From positions 62,001-126,000 of the forward strand of contig JACPFT010000023.1 of assembly GCA_016182845.1 (NCBI GenBank): 64,000 nt of DNA, written 5' to 3'. The notes beneath the pieces are model-generated. The model was not told the origin of the DNA and did not search any database. It worked only from the letters and a program-made list of their open reading frames with translations. The stretch's first letter is position 1. Each line of letters opens with the position of its first letter. Made by a program: the position numbers and the translations under genes. This DNA is from Gammaproteobacteria bacterium (GTDB lineage Bacteria; Pseudomonadota; Gammaproteobacteria; Enterobacterales; Permianibacteraceae). Positions 49,701-58,073 of the stretch are shown in pieces.

Positions 49701-50717
49701 ATGCGCAACGAAACCCGCAAGGCGTACAACGCCTACCTCGACCAGATTTCCAAGCTGAACGGCGTCACCCCCGACGCCGTGGTCAGCAAGTTCTCCGTCA
49801 CCCCCTCGGTGCAGCAGACCCTGGAAACCAAGATCCAGGAGTCCAGCGAGTTCCTGAAAAAGATCAATATCGTCGGCGTCGATGAACAGGAAGGTGAGGC
49901 CCTGGGCCTGATGATCACCGGCCCCATCGCCGGCACCCAGGACACCAACGCGGCGGAACGCCAGACCCGCGACGTTTCCGACATCACCGGTAGCCGCTAC
50001 AAGTGCGAGCAGGTCAACTACGACACCCACATCAAGTACGGCAAGCTGGACGCCTGGGCCAAATTCCCCAACTTCCAGACCCTGCTGCGCGACGCCATCA
50101 TCCAGCGCATCGCCCTGGATCGCATGATGATCGGCTTCAACGGCGTGTCCCGCGCCGCGACCAGTGACCGCGTGGCCAACCCGCTCTTGCAGGATGTCGC
50201 CAAGGGCTGGCTCCAGATGCTGCGCGAGAATGCCCCGTCGCGCTGGATGAAGGAGGTCGTCCCGGCCTCTGGCAAGATCAATGTCGGCGCCACGGGCGAC
50301 TACAAGACCCTGGACGCGCTGGTGTTCGATGCGGTGAACAACCTGATCGACCCCTGGTACCGCGAGGACACCCTGCTCGTCGCTGTCGTCGGGCGCGAGC
50401 TGCTGGCCGACAAGTATTTCCCCCTGGTCAATACCATCCAGGCCCCGACAGAGCAGAAGGCGGCCCAGGATCTGATCACCAGCCAGAAGCGCGTCGGCAA
50501 CCTGCCGGCCGTGAGCCTGCCGTTCTTCCCGCCCAAGGCCATCCTGATCACCAAGCTGGACAACCTGTCGATCTACTACCAGAACGGCACACAGCGCCGC
50601 AGCGTGATCGACAACCCGAAGCGCGACCGCATCGAGTCCTACCAGTCCTCGAACGATGCCTATTTGTTCGAGGACTACGGCTGCGCCGCCCTGCTCGAAC
50701 ACATCGAGCTGGTGTAA
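49701..50717 (+). CDS. N: Major capsid protein precursor (P2 gpN family)
   Basis: 338 residues (P2 gpN 357). HK97-fold capsid: MRNETRKAYNAYLDQISKLN, VTPSVQQTLETKIQESSEFL, GFNGVSRAATSD, LVAVVGRELLADKYFPLVN and the C-terminal YLFEDYGCAALLEHIEL. The N-terminal segment is probably removed by gpO during maturation. Confidence 0.95.
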   Translation: MRNETRKAYNAYLDQISKLNGVTPDAVVSKFSVTPSVQQTLETKIQESSEFLKKINIVGVDEQEGEALGLMITGPIAGTQDTNAAERQTRDVSDITGSRYKCEQVNYDTHIKYGKLDAWAKFPNFQTLLRDAIIQRIALDRMMIGFNGVSRAATSDRVANPLLQDVAKGWLQMLRENAPSRWMKEVVPASGKINVGATGDYKTLDALVFDAVNNLIDPWYREDTLLVAVVGRELLADKYFPLVNTIQAPTEQKAAQDLITSQKRVGNLPAVSLPFFPPKAILITKLDNLSIYYQNGTQRRSVIDNPKRDRIESYQSSNDAYLFEDYGCAALLEHIELV

Positions 50718-50719
50718 CC

Positions 50720-51394
50720 ATGCCGTCACCCGCGCAAGCCCATTTCATGCGCGTCACCGCCGCCCAGGCTTCGGCCTCGGCGGCGGTCGGCGAACCGCTG
50801 GAGAACGCCACCGGCTACGAGCTGATGCTGGCCAAGCTCGCCGCCGACAAGCGCCGCCTCAAGGACGTGCAGTCCATGGAGCGCAAGGCCGAGGTCAAGC
50901 GTGAAATCCTGCCTGAATACGCCCCCTACATCGAAGGCGTCCTGAGCGCCGACAGCGGGGTACAGGATGCCGTGCTCATGACGGTCATGGTCTGGGGCAT
51001 CGACGCCGGAGCCTACGACGACGCGCTGGTCCTGGCCCGCTACGCCATCAAGCACCGCCTCAAGCTGCCGGATCAGTACCAGCGCACCACGGCCACGCTG
51101 ATCGCCGAGGAGTTCGCCGACGCCGCCAAGCGCGCCCGCGATGGCGGCGATGCCCTGGATGCGGCCGGCCTGTTCGCCGTCGAGGAACTGACCCGCGACC
51201 AGGACATGCCCGATGAGGTGCGCGCCAAGCTGCACAAGGAAATCGGCCTCGCGCTGGGGGAAGCGCAGAAGCCCCTGGCCCTGAATCACCTCAAGCGCGC
51301 CATGCAGCTCAATGACAAGTCCGGCGTGAAGAAGGACATCGAAAAGCTCGAACGCGAGCTGAAGAACTTGGCCGCCGCCGAAGGCGCCGGCTGA
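50720..51394 (+). CDS. M: Terminase small (endonuclease) subunit (P2 gpM family)
   Basis: 224 residues (P2 gpM 247). Helical protein with MPSPAQAHFMRVTAAQ and YEPYIEGVL-like motifs (EYAPYIEGVLSADSGVQD, VMVWGIDAGAYDDALVLARYAI). It cuts cos with gpP. It begins two bases after the capsid stop. Confidence 0.92.
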   Translation: MPSPAQAHFMRVTAAQASASAAVGEPLENATGYELMLAKLAADKRRLKDVQSMERKAEVKREILPEYAPYIEGVLSADSGVQDAVLMTVMVWGIDAGAYDDALVLARYAIKHRLKLPDQYQRTTATLIAEEFADAAKRARDGGDALDAAGLFAVEELTRDQDMPDEVRAKLHKEIGLALGEAQKPLALNHLKRAMQLNDKSGVKKDIEKLERELKNLAAAEGAG

Positions 51395-51491
51395 CACCGA
51401 GCGTAACCCGCGCGACGGGCGGCAGAGGGCGTAGGCAGTTTACTCCTTGGCTTCCGAAACCCTCTCCACCGCCCACTACACCGAGGTCTCC

Positions 51492-51956
51492 ATGTCTGGC
51501 TTCATCGCTACGGCGGATTCTCCCGAGCTGGTTGTCATCCACAACAGCGCGTTCTTCCCCGACATCGACACCACCGAGCTCCGGGATTCCATGCTCCTCG
51601 ACGGCACGGTCACCTTCGCGCGCCTGCACGAGGCCGTGATCAACGCCATCGCCACGGTCAACGCCGATCTCTGCGCCTGGCGCCTGGCCCAGCAGGGGAG
51701 CGGCCACGTCACGCTCGATGCTGTTCCGGCGGATCGCGTCGATGACGAAAGCGTCCTCGTCGCGCATTACCGGCGCGCCGTGTATTGCCTGGCCGCCGCC
51801 AACCTGCGCGAACGCTTCCGCAGCTTCGACGCGACGGCTGACGGTCACCAGGTGGCGGATCGCCTCGAAACACCCATCGACGATCTGCGCCGTGATGCCC
51901 GCTGGGCGATCCGCGACATCCTCGGCGTCAACCGGACCACCGTGGAGCTGATCTGA
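51492..51956 (+). CDS. L: Head completion protein (P2 gpL family)
   Basis: 154 residues. FFPDIDTTELRDSMLLDGTVT near the start and DLRRDARWAIRDILGVNRTTVELI at the end are gpL features. It seals the filled head and prepares it for the tail. ATG 51492 has GAGG nearby; an in-frame TTG 15 codons earlier is less likely. Confidence 0.9.
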   Translation: MSGFIATADSPELVVIHNSAFFPDIDTTELRDSMLLDGTVTFARLHEAVINAIATVNADLCAWRLAQQGSGHVTLDAVPADRVDDESVLVAHYRRAVYCLAAANLRERFRSFDATADGHQVADRLETPIDDLRRDARWAIRDILGVNRTTVELI

Positions 51957-52159
51957 TGATCGTCCACGCACAGCAGGGCGAGACGCTGGATCAGCTGGTC
52001 TGGCGGCACTACGGCCAAACCGAAGGCGTGGTCGAAATGGTCCTCGCCGCCAACCCAGGCCTTGCCCAGCTAGGCCCCGTTCTGCCCCACGGGCACCCCG
52101 TCACTCTCCCCGATCTCGCACCGCCACCGGCCAAGCGGCTGGTCCAACTCTGGGACTGA
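51956..52159 (+). CDS. X: Tail protein X
   Basis: 67 residues, the same length as P2 gpX. It has a LysM-like fold: MIVHAQQGETLDQLVWRHYG, VVEMVLAANPGLA and HPVTLPDLAP. It is thought to act in tail assembly. The start overlaps the L stop (TGATG). Confidence 0.92.
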   Translation: MIVHAQQGETLDQLVWRHYGQTEGVVEMVLAANPGLAQLGPVLPHGHPVTLPDLAPPPAKRLVQLWD

Positions 52160-52164
52160 ACACC

Positions 52165-52569
52165 ATGGCCGAACCCGTAACCAGCAGCTACGCCACCGGC
52201 TCCGTCACTGCGCTCACCTTGGTTTCCCTGCTCCCTGGCATCGAGGCTGCCGTCATTCTCGGCGCATTCGCCGGCGCCATGGTTTTCGTCATGGCCTCCG
52301 AGGACCTGACGGCGCTGAAAAAGCTCGGCTTCTTCGTGATCAGCTTCATCGCCGGCTGCATGGGGGCCTCGCTGGCCGCCGGCATCCTGGATGGCCTTCT
52401 GCCCGACAAAGTCGAAGTCAGTCAGGGCGTCGGGGCTCTCGTCGCCGCCGCCCTGTCGGTTCGCGTCCTGCTCATGCTGATCCGCCGCGTCGAAAATCCC
52501 GGCGAGCTGATGGACGCCTTTCGCGGCAAAGAGAAGGAGAAGGACGAATGGCCTGGCCCCCGCTACTGA
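52165..52569 (+). CDS. Phage membrane protein, probable holin
   Basis: 134 residues with three to four hydrophobic helices (about 13-45, 53-75, 86-106) and a charged C-terminus (FRGKEKEKDEW). Position between X and the endolysin is that of the P2 holin gene Y. It overlaps the next small membrane protein by 22 bases; the two may form a holin pair or holin/antiholin. Confidence 0.65.
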   Translation: MAEPVTSSYATGSVTALTLVSLLPGIEAAVILGAFAGAMVFVMASEDLTALKKLGFFVISFIAGCMGASLAAGILDGLLPDKVEVSQGVGALVAAALSVRVLLMLIRRVENPGELMDAFRGKEKEKDEWPGPRY

Positions 52570-52868
52570 GCTGCATCGCCTGCACGATCCTCGCGCTGCG
52601 CCTGTTCCTGTATCGCCGCGTGGGGGCCGCCCATCGCCCCCTGGCATCGTTCACGGCCTATGCCGTGATCGTCGCAGCGGGCAGCGTGCCCCTGCTGACC
52701 CTCCTGGGCCGCGCCGATCTGGCGGGAATCCCCCAGGCCGCGCTCAACGCCGTGCTCTGCCTCTCGGTGTTCGCCGTGCGCGGCAACATCGTCGAACTGT
52801 TCCGCCCCTCCTCCGGCCCGGAAGGCTGGCTCACCCGCATCATGAGGAAAAACACATGGCGATCCTGA
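52548..52868 (+). CDS. Phage holin family protein
   Basis: 106 residues with three hydrophobic segments (about 3-21, 33-55, 63-79) and a basic C-terminus (RIMRKNTWRS), the layout of three-TM phage holins of P2-like phages. It overlaps the preceding membrane protein gene and the endolysin start (52856), giving tight coupling of the lysis cassette. Confidence 0.7.
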   Translation: MAWPPLLSCIACTILALRLFLYRRVGAAHRPLASFTAYAVIVAAGSVPLLTLLGRADLAGIPQAALNAVLCLSVFAVRGNIVELFRPSSGPEGWLTRIMRKNTWRS

Positions 52869-53665
52869 AGCATGGCGATCACGGCGCGGCCGTGACCGAA
52901 CTACAACGCTGGCTCAACTATTACGGGGCGACCCTGCCCACCGATGGCTGGTTCGGCGATGCCACCGAGGCCGCCCTGGTCGCGTTCCAGCGCAAGATGG
53001 GCCTCATCGCCGATGGCTGCGCCGGCCGCGCGACCCTGGTGGCCTTGAGTTTGGGCACGGTGCCATCCAAGCGCCTGCTGGCCGCCGAGGTGAAAGCCGT
53101 CGCCGAGCACCTGCAAGTCCATCCCGCCGCGCTCTGCGCGGTGCTGGACGTGGAAAGCCGTGGCGAAGGCTTCCTCCCCGATGGCCGCCCGGCCATCCTC
53201 TTCGAGCGCCATGTGTTCTACAAGCGCCTGGCAGCGGCCGGCGCCGAGGTCGAGGGCCTGGCGGCGCGCTTCCCGATGCTGGTGAACCCGCAGCGCGGCG
53301 GCTATGCCGGCGGCAGCGCCGAATGGCTGCGCCTGACCAATGCCCAAGGCCTGGCCGGCGAACACTCGGCGGCGGCCTATGAGTCCTGCAGCTGGGGCCT
53401 GTTCCAGATCATGGGCTACCACTGGGCGCGGGTCGGCTATGGCTCCTGCGCGGAATTCGTCGCGGCCATGGACCTGGGCGAGCCGGCTCACCTGGTAGCC
53501 TTCGCCCGCTTCGTCGAATCCGATCCCGCCCTGCTGAAGGCGCTGCGCGCCCGGAAATGGGCGGACTTCGCCAAGCTCTACAACGGCCCGGCGTACAAGG
53601 AAAACCGCTACGACGTGAAGCTCGCCAGCGCCTTCGAACACCATGACAGGCTGGGCAGCGTATGA
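52856..53665 (+). CDS. Endolysin: peptidoglycan-binding plus N-acetylmuramidase domain
   Basis: 269 residues. N-terminal peptidoglycan-binding domain (1-65, HGDHGAAVTELQRWLNYYG, DGWFGDATEAALVAFQRKMG). The C-terminal DUF3380-type muramidase (about 75-262) has candidate catalytic E100 in LDVESRGEGFL and SCSWGLFQIMGYHW. No signal peptide, so release depends on the holins. It replaces the P2 gpK-type endolysin. Confidence 0.92.
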   Translation: MAILKHGDHGAAVTELQRWLNYYGATLPTDGWFGDATEAALVAFQRKMGLIADGCAGRATLVALSLGTVPSKRLLAAEVKAVAEHLQVHPAALCAVLDVESRGEGFLPDGRPAILFERHVFYKRLAAAGAEVEGLAARFPMLVNPQRGGYAGGSAEWLRLTNAQGLAGEHSAAAYESCSWGLFQIMGYHWARVGYGSCAEFVAAMDLGEPAHLVAFARFVESDPALLKALRARKWADFAKLYNGPAYKENRYDVKLASAFEHHDRLGSV

Positions 53666-53883
53666 GCCAGGAACAGCTCAAGCACCTGAACCTCGCCGAT
53701 GGCGATCTCCTGCGCCTGCCGACCAGCACCTCGCCGGAGGCGATGCGGCAGCTCGCCGATGCCCTCACCACCCTGCACCCCGGCAAGCGGATCCTGCTCT
53801 TCGCCGGCGAGGTGGAGGCGGTCCCCGAGGGCGTCATGAACCAGGCCGGCTGGTTCCGACAGCCACGCCCCACCCTGCACTGA
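53662..53883 (+). CDS. Small phage protein of unknown function
   Basis: 73 residues, no recognised domain. It starts in the endolysin stop (ATGA) with AGGCTGGGC upstream and ends eight bases before the spanin gene. The tight packing supports a real gene. Possibly a lysis-timing protein by position only. Confidence 0.6.
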   Translation: MSQEQLKHLNLADGDLLRLPTSTSPEAMRQLADALTTLHPGKRILLFAGEVEAVPEGVMNQAGWFRQPRPTLH

Positions 53884-53891
53884 GGTCCGCC

Positions 53892-54362
53892 ATGCTGCCC
53901 ATCCCGCGCCTCTTACCCTTGCTCGGCATCGCCCTGGCGCTGGCCCTGCTCGCCATCGGCGTCCAGCAGTGGCGCCTGGAAGGCCTGCGGGAAGACCTCA
54001 CCGCGACCGTGTCGGAGCGCGACGCCGCCAGGAACCTAGCCGCCCAACTCGCCGGGCAATTGAAGACCCTGGCGGAGCACGCCTCCGCCAATGACCGTGC
54101 CCAGGCCGCGCTGCGCGATCAGCTGGCCGGCGTCCAGTCGTCCATGAGCCAGCGCAATTCCCAGATCGAGAGACTGAAACATGAGAATGCCGAACTTCGC
54201 GCTTGGGCTGATGCTGCCCTGCCTGCTCCTGTTGTCTGCCTGCGGGAGCGCCCCGAGCTACGTGGCGCCGCCGCCTATCGTGCTTGGCTGTCCGCGCGTG
54301 ACTGCCTGCATCCTGCCGCCCAGCCAGCCCCAGACCAACGGCCAGCAGCAAAGCGAGATTGA
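53892..54362 (+). CDS. Inner-membrane spanin (Rz/LysB-like)
   Basis: 156 residues. One N-terminal membrane segment (LLPLLGIALALALLAIGV) followed by a long coiled coil (about 27-105: LREDLTATVSERDAARNLAAQ). This is the Rz layout. With the outer-membrane lipoprotein encoded in another frame from 54181 it would bridge the periplasm and fuse membranes at lysis. ATG 53892 has GAGG upstream. Confidence 0.85.
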   Translation: MLPIPRLLPLLGIALALALLAIGVQQWRLEGLREDLTATVSERDAARNLAAQLAGQLKTLAEHASANDRAQAALRDQLAGVQSSMSQRNSQIERLKHENAELRAWADAALPAPVVCLRERPELRGAAAYRAWLSARDCLHPAAQPAPDQRPAAKRD

Positions 54363-54447
54363 CGCCACGGAGGCGGCCTGGCACGCCTGCGCCGCCCAGG
54401 TGGACATGATCCTGGCCTGCCAGGAGAAGCTAGAGGCCACGCCGTGA
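54181..54447 (+). CDS. Outer-membrane spanin lipoprotein (Rz1/LysC-like), overlapping Rz
   Basis: 88 residues. Lipoprotein signal with lipobox LSAC (C21), then a Pro-rich segment (PSYVAPPPIV) typical of Rz1. It starts inside the Rz gene in the +1 frame; 182 bases overlap, the usual embedded/overlapping spanin architecture. Confidence 0.85.
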   Translation: MRMPNFALGLMLPCLLLLSACGSAPSYVAPPPIVLGCPRVTACILPPSQPQTNGQQQSEIDATEAAWHACAAQVDMILACQEKLEATP

Positions 54448-54662
54448 CGGATCGTTTCGACATCGCCCAGGAACGGGACCAGCTACACCGCGATGCCGCC
54501 CTGGCCCATTACCAGGCCTCCCGTCCCAAGACCCAGGGCGAGAGCCGGGCCGACTGCGCGGAATGCGGCGAGCCGATCCCGGAAGCCCGGCGCATCGCGG
54601 TCAAGGGCTGCGCGCTCTGCCGGGACTGCCAGGAGGACGCCGAACGTGCTCAAGCCCGATAG
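54444..54662 (+). CDS. TraR/DksA-type C4 zinc-finger protein
   Basis: 72 residues. CAEC (38-41) and CRDC (59-62) form a C4 zinc finger with GEPIPEARRIA between, as in TraR/DksA short proteins that bind the RNA-polymerase secondary channel and mimic DksA/ppGpp. GTG 54444 overlaps the Rz1 stop (GTGA). It lies inside the late operon, between lysis and tail-completion genes. Confidence 0.85.
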   Translation: MTDRFDIAQERDQLHRDAALAHYQASRPKTQGESRADCAECGEPIPEARRIAVKGCALCRDCQEDAERAQAR

Positions 54663-55110
54663 CCTGCGCCGCGCCCTGACGGCCGCCTGCCCGGCCCTGA
54701 AACGCAACCCGGACAAGCTCCACGTGTTCATCGACGCCGGGCATATTGCCGCCGGCGCGGGGGGCTCGCTGTCCTTCGAATACGCCTACACGCTCAACCT
54801 CATCGTCACCGACTTCGAGGCACACCCCGACAGCCTCATGGTCCCGATCCTGGCGTGGCTCACGGTCAATCAGCCGGAGCTTCTGCTGAACAGGGAGAAG
54901 ATGCGCGACGGCTTCACCTTCGAGGCGGAGATCCTGAACCACACCAGCGCCGATATCTCCATCAAGCTGGCCCTGACCGAGCGCGTGCAGGTGCGAGATG
55001 ACGCGGGCTCTGGCCGGCGGGAAGTAACCCATCTCCCCGAGCCGCCCCTCGATGCCCGGGCGGAAATCGAAACCTGGGAACTGTATGTGAACGGGGAGCG
55101 CGTGCGCTGA
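54646..55110 (+). CDS. R: Tail completion protein (P2 gpR family)
   Basis: 154 residues (P2 gpR 155). LKPDSLRRALTAACPALKRNPDKLHVFIDAG, FEYAYTLNLIVTDF and WLTVNQPELL are characteristic. The start is GTG 54646, with AGGAGG nine bases upstream inside the preceding zinc-finger gene; reading farther upstream is the other gene out of frame. Confidence 0.92.
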   Translation: MLKPDSLRRALTAACPALKRNPDKLHVFIDAGHIAAGAGGSLSFEYAYTLNLIVTDFEAHPDSLMVPILAWLTVNQPELLLNREKMRDGFTFEAEILNHTSADISIKLALTERVQVRDDAGSGRREVTHLPEPPLDARAEIETWELYVNGERVR

Positions 55111-55559
55111 TGGCCGGGGACTTCGGGCAGCTGGAGGCCGCGCTCGGCGGACTCCTCGCCCAACTGGAACCCGGCGCCCGGCGCACTCTCGCCCGCGAGC
55201 TCGCCAAGCGCCTGCGCCAGAGCCAACAGCGGCGCATCGCCGCCCAGCTCAACCCGGACGGCACGCCCTATGCGCCCCGCAAGCCTCAGCTGCGCAAGAA
55301 ACAAGGCCGCATCCGCCGGCAAATGTTCGCCAAGCTGCGCACCGCCCGCTTCCTGAAAACCCAGGCCAGCGCCGAATCCGCCGTGGTCGGTTTCACCGGC
55401 CAGGTCGAGCGCATGGCCCGCGTCCACCAGTTCGGCCTGCGCGCCCGCGTCCGGCGCGGCGGCCCCGAAGCGCAATACCCGACCCGCGAGCTGCTGGGAT
55501 TCAGCGACGCCGATCGGGCCGCCATCGAGGAGATGCTCCTCGACCACCTGGCGCGCTGA
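55110..55559 (+). CDS. S: Tail completion protein (P2 gpS family)
   Basis: 149 residues (P2 gpS 150). QSQQRRIAAQLNPDGTPYAPRK, FTGQVERMARVHQFGLR and the C-terminal TRELLGFSDADRAAIEEMLLDHL are typical. ATG overlaps the R stop. Last gene before the V promoter region. Confidence 0.93.
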   Translation: MAGDFGQLEAALGGLLAQLEPGARRTLARELAKRLRQSQQRRIAAQLNPDGTPYAPRKPQLRKKQGRIRRQMFAKLRTARFLKTQASAESAVVGFTGQVERMARVHQFGLRARVRRGGPEAQYPTRELLGFSDADRAAIEEMLLDHLAR

Positions 55560-55563
55560 GCAA

Positions 55564-55586
55564 GTTGTTATGCCCACTGCCACAAC
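55564..55586. promoter_or_regulatory. Ogr-type late-promoter dyad upstream of gene V
   Basis: GTTGT (55564-55568), 13 bases, ACAAC (55582-55586), in the 73-base S-V gap. Its centre is only 58 bases before the V start codon, so the V leader would be very short if the P2 spacing holds. Confidence 0.7.
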
Positions 55587-55632
55587 ACGCCGGAATGCCC
55601 CCTGATTTCCCGGCGCGGCATGCTTCCATCCC

Positions 55633-56223
55633 ATGGACCTCATCGCCGACATCAACCGCCGCCTCGAATCGCTGATCCGCCTCGGCACCATCGCCGAAAT
55701 CGATCACGCGACGGCGCGCGTGCGCGTGAAATCCGGAGGCCTCAGAACCGCCTGGATTCAATGGATTTCCCTGCGTGCCGGCCAGACGAGGGACTGGAGT
55801 CCGCCGACGCTGGATGAACAGTGCGTGCTCTTCTGCCCCAGCGGCGATCCGGCCTTGGGCTTTGCGCTCGTCGGCCTGTACTCCAACGCCCATCCTGCCC
55901 CCAGTAACAACCCTGACGAGCATGTGCGCCATTACCCCGATGGCGCGGCGATTTCCTACAACCACGCCAGCGGCGCGCTGACGGTGACTGGCGTGAAAAC
56001 CGCCGTGATCCAGGCCTCCGAGCATTGCAAGGTCGATTGCCCCGACGCTGAATTCACCGGCAACCTGGTCGTGCGGAAAAAGCTCACCGTCGAAGGCGGT
56101 GCCGAGTTCAAGGGCAATGTCACCCATAGTGGCGGCTCCATGACCTCCAACGGCATCGTGGTCCACACCCACTATCACCTCGGCGTCTACCCCGGCGGCG
56201 GGGTATCGGGGCTACCGCAATGA
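55633..56223 (+). CDS. V: Baseplate spike protein (P2 gpV family)
   Basis: 196 residues (P2 gpV 211). N-terminal OB-fold (1-95, LIRLGTIAEIDHATARVRVKSG), a beta-helical shaft (about 115-170), and the apex VHTHYHLGVYPGGG whose H178 and H180 form the HxH iron-binding tip known in gpV. It punctures the outer membrane. Confidence 0.95.
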   Translation: MDLIADINRRLESLIRLGTIAEIDHATARVRVKSGGLRTAWIQWISLRAGQTRDWSPPTLDEQCVLFCPSGDPALGFALVGLYSNAHPAPSNNPDEHVRHYPDGAAISYNHASGALTVTGVKTAVIQASEHCKVDCPDAEFTGNLVVRKKLTVEGGAEFKGNVTHSGGSMTSNGIVVHTHYHLGVYPGGGVSGLPQ

Positions 56224-56588
56224 GCTACACCGGCATGAACGCCCAGACCGGCCAGGCCATCAGCGATTTGGACCACATCCAGCAATCCCTGAGCGACATT
56301 TTCCGCACCCACATCGGCTCCCGAGCTATGCGCCGCGAATACGGCTCCCTGGTGCCGGAATACATCGACCACCCCATCACGCCGGCCACCCGCCTCAAGC
56401 TCATCAGCGCCATGGTCATGGCGGCCCTGCGCTGGGAACCGCGGATCCGCATCTCGCGGATCGCGCTCAGCGTCGGTGAAACCGCCTCGGCCTTAATCGC
56501 CGAACTGCATGCGACCCGCACCGAGGGGCCGCTGGCCGGCGAAGTGGTGTCCATGGCAGTGCCTTTGCGAGGACCGACCAATGACTGA
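56220..56588 (+). CDS. W: Baseplate wedge protein (P2 gpW, gp25-like)
   Basis: 122 residues. MRREYGSLVPEYIDHPITPATRLKLI and the EPRIRISRIAL strand are the gp25-like lysozyme-related core. It overlaps V (ATGA) and J by a few bases. Confidence 0.94.
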   Translation: MSYTGMNAQTGQAISDLDHIQQSLSDIFRTHIGSRAMRREYGSLVPEYIDHPITPATRLKLISAMVMAALRWEPRIRISRIALSVGETASALIAELHATRTEGPLAGEVVSMAVPLRGPTND

Positions 56589-57468
56589 GTCCTTCGCGCT
56601 CACTGGCGCCATCGACCTAGGCAATTTGCCACCGCCGGACATCGTCCCCCAGCCGGATTTCGAGCAGACCCTCGCCGAGCGCAAGGCCAAACTGATCAGC
56701 CTGTGCCCAGTGGAAAAACAGGAGGAGATCCGGCGCACGCTGGATCTGGAATCCGAGCCGCTGCTCAAGCAATTGCAGGAGAGCGCCTACCGCGAGTTGC
56801 TAATCCGCCAGAACAGCAACGACCAGGCACGCGGGCTATTGTTGCAATTCGCCCGCGGCCCCCAGCTCAACCATATCGGCGTAACCTATCACGGCCTGGA
56901 GCGGCTGGCTGGCGAAGGTGACGACGCCTACCGCGTCCGTATCGCCCTGGCCCCCGAGGGCAAGACCACCGCCGGGACAGCCGGAAAATACGAGCTTGTC
57001 GCCCGCTCGGCCCATCCCGATGTCAAATCGGTCCGGCTCGACAGTCCGCAGCCCCTGGACGCGCACGTCTATGTGCTCTCCCGCCAGGGCGACGGCACAC
57101 CGAGCGCCGAAGTCCTCGCCGCCGTTCTCACCGCCCTCAACGGGCGCACCGTGCGGGACCTGGGCGACTGGGTCCAGGTATTCCCAGCGCAGATCCTGCC
57201 CTACACCATCACCGCCGAACTGTTCCTCTACAAGGAACCCGGCGGCGACATCACCCTGGCGAAATCCCAGGCCGATCTGCGCGCCTATGTGGCGAAATGC
57301 CATCGACTCAAGGGCAGCGTCGTCCGTTCGGGGATTGATGCGGCGCTCACCAACGCCGGCGTGCACGAGGTGCGCCTGACCGGCTGGGCCGACGTTCAGG
57401 CCGGCATGAATCAGGCCCCCTACTGCACAGCCATCAGCCTGACCATCGGGGGCTACGTCGATGCCTGA
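56581..57468 (+). CDS. J: Baseplate assembly protein (P2 gpJ family)
   Basis: 295 residues (P2 gpJ 302). Baseplate-J-like protein: QESAYRELLIRQNSNDQARGLLLQFARG, LERLAGEGDDAYRVRIALAPEG, GKYELVARSAHPDVKSV. ATG 56581 overlaps the W stop. Confidence 0.94.
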   Translation: MTESFALTGAIDLGNLPPPDIVPQPDFEQTLAERKAKLISLCPVEKQEEIRRTLDLESEPLLKQLQESAYRELLIRQNSNDQARGLLLQFARGPQLNHIGVTYHGLERLAGEGDDAYRVRIALAPEGKTTAGTAGKYELVARSAHPDVKSVRLDSPQPLDAHVYVLSRQGDGTPSAEVLAAVLTALNGRTVRDLGDWVQVFPAQILPYTITAELFLYKEPGGDITLAKSQADLRAYVAKCHRLKGSVVRSGIDAALTNAGVHEVRLTGWADVQAGMNQAPYCTAISLTIGGYVDA

Positions 57469-58072
57469 GCGCAGCCTCCTGCCCCATAGCGCCGCGCCAC
57501 TGGAACACGCCGTCGCCAAGGCTTGCGCCTTCGACATCCCCGTCGTCACGGCCAGTCTGTGGAACGCCGCCAGCTGCCCGGCCCCGCTGCTGCCCTACCT
57601 GGCCCAGGCCCTCTCCGTGGACTTCTGGGACAACGCCTGGCCGGAGCCGGTCAAACGCCAGGTCATCGCCGACAGCCCGGCCTGGCACGCCATTAAGGGC
57701 ACGCCGGGCGCCATCGAGCAGGGCCTCGCTTCCCTGGGCCATGACGCCACGGTGCGCGAGTGGTTCGAGTATGGCGGCGCGCGCGGTTATTTCCGCGTCG
57801 AGGTGGACCTCACCGGCAATCCGGGCACCTGGTCCACGGCCATGGCCCTGCACATCATCGGCGTCGCCCAACGCCTGAGCCAGCACCTGGAATCCCTGCG
57901 CCTGCGCGCCACCCACCGGGGCACGCTCGGACTCGGCGCCTGCGCCGCCGTGCGCCTGAAGACCACCGTCTACCCGCGCAGCGTGCGCCGCGCCACTCAC
58001 GACGCGCAGCTGAAACTCGCCTGCGCCGCCGGCACCCGTATCCGCACCACCGTCTACCCCAAGGTGATCTGA
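57461..58072 (+). CDS. I: Tail protein I (P2 gpI family)
   Basis: 203 residues, a little longer than P2 gpI (176). LLPHSAAPLEHAVAKACA, LPYLAQALSVDFWDNAWPE and KGTPGAIEQGLASLG are family features. The extra C-terminal 30 residues contain two similar RLKTTVYP / RIRTTVYP repeats. Confidence 0.92.
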   Translation: MPERSLLPHSAAPLEHAVAKACAFDIPVVTASLWNAASCPAPLLPYLAQALSVDFWDNAWPEPVKRQVIADSPAWHAIKGTPGAIEQGLASLGHDATVREWFEYGGARGYFRVEVDLTGNPGTWSTAMALHIIGVAQRLSQHLESLRLRATHRGTLGLGACAAVRLKTTVYPRSVRRATHDAQLKLACAAGTRIRTTVYPKVI

Positions 58073-58073
58073 C

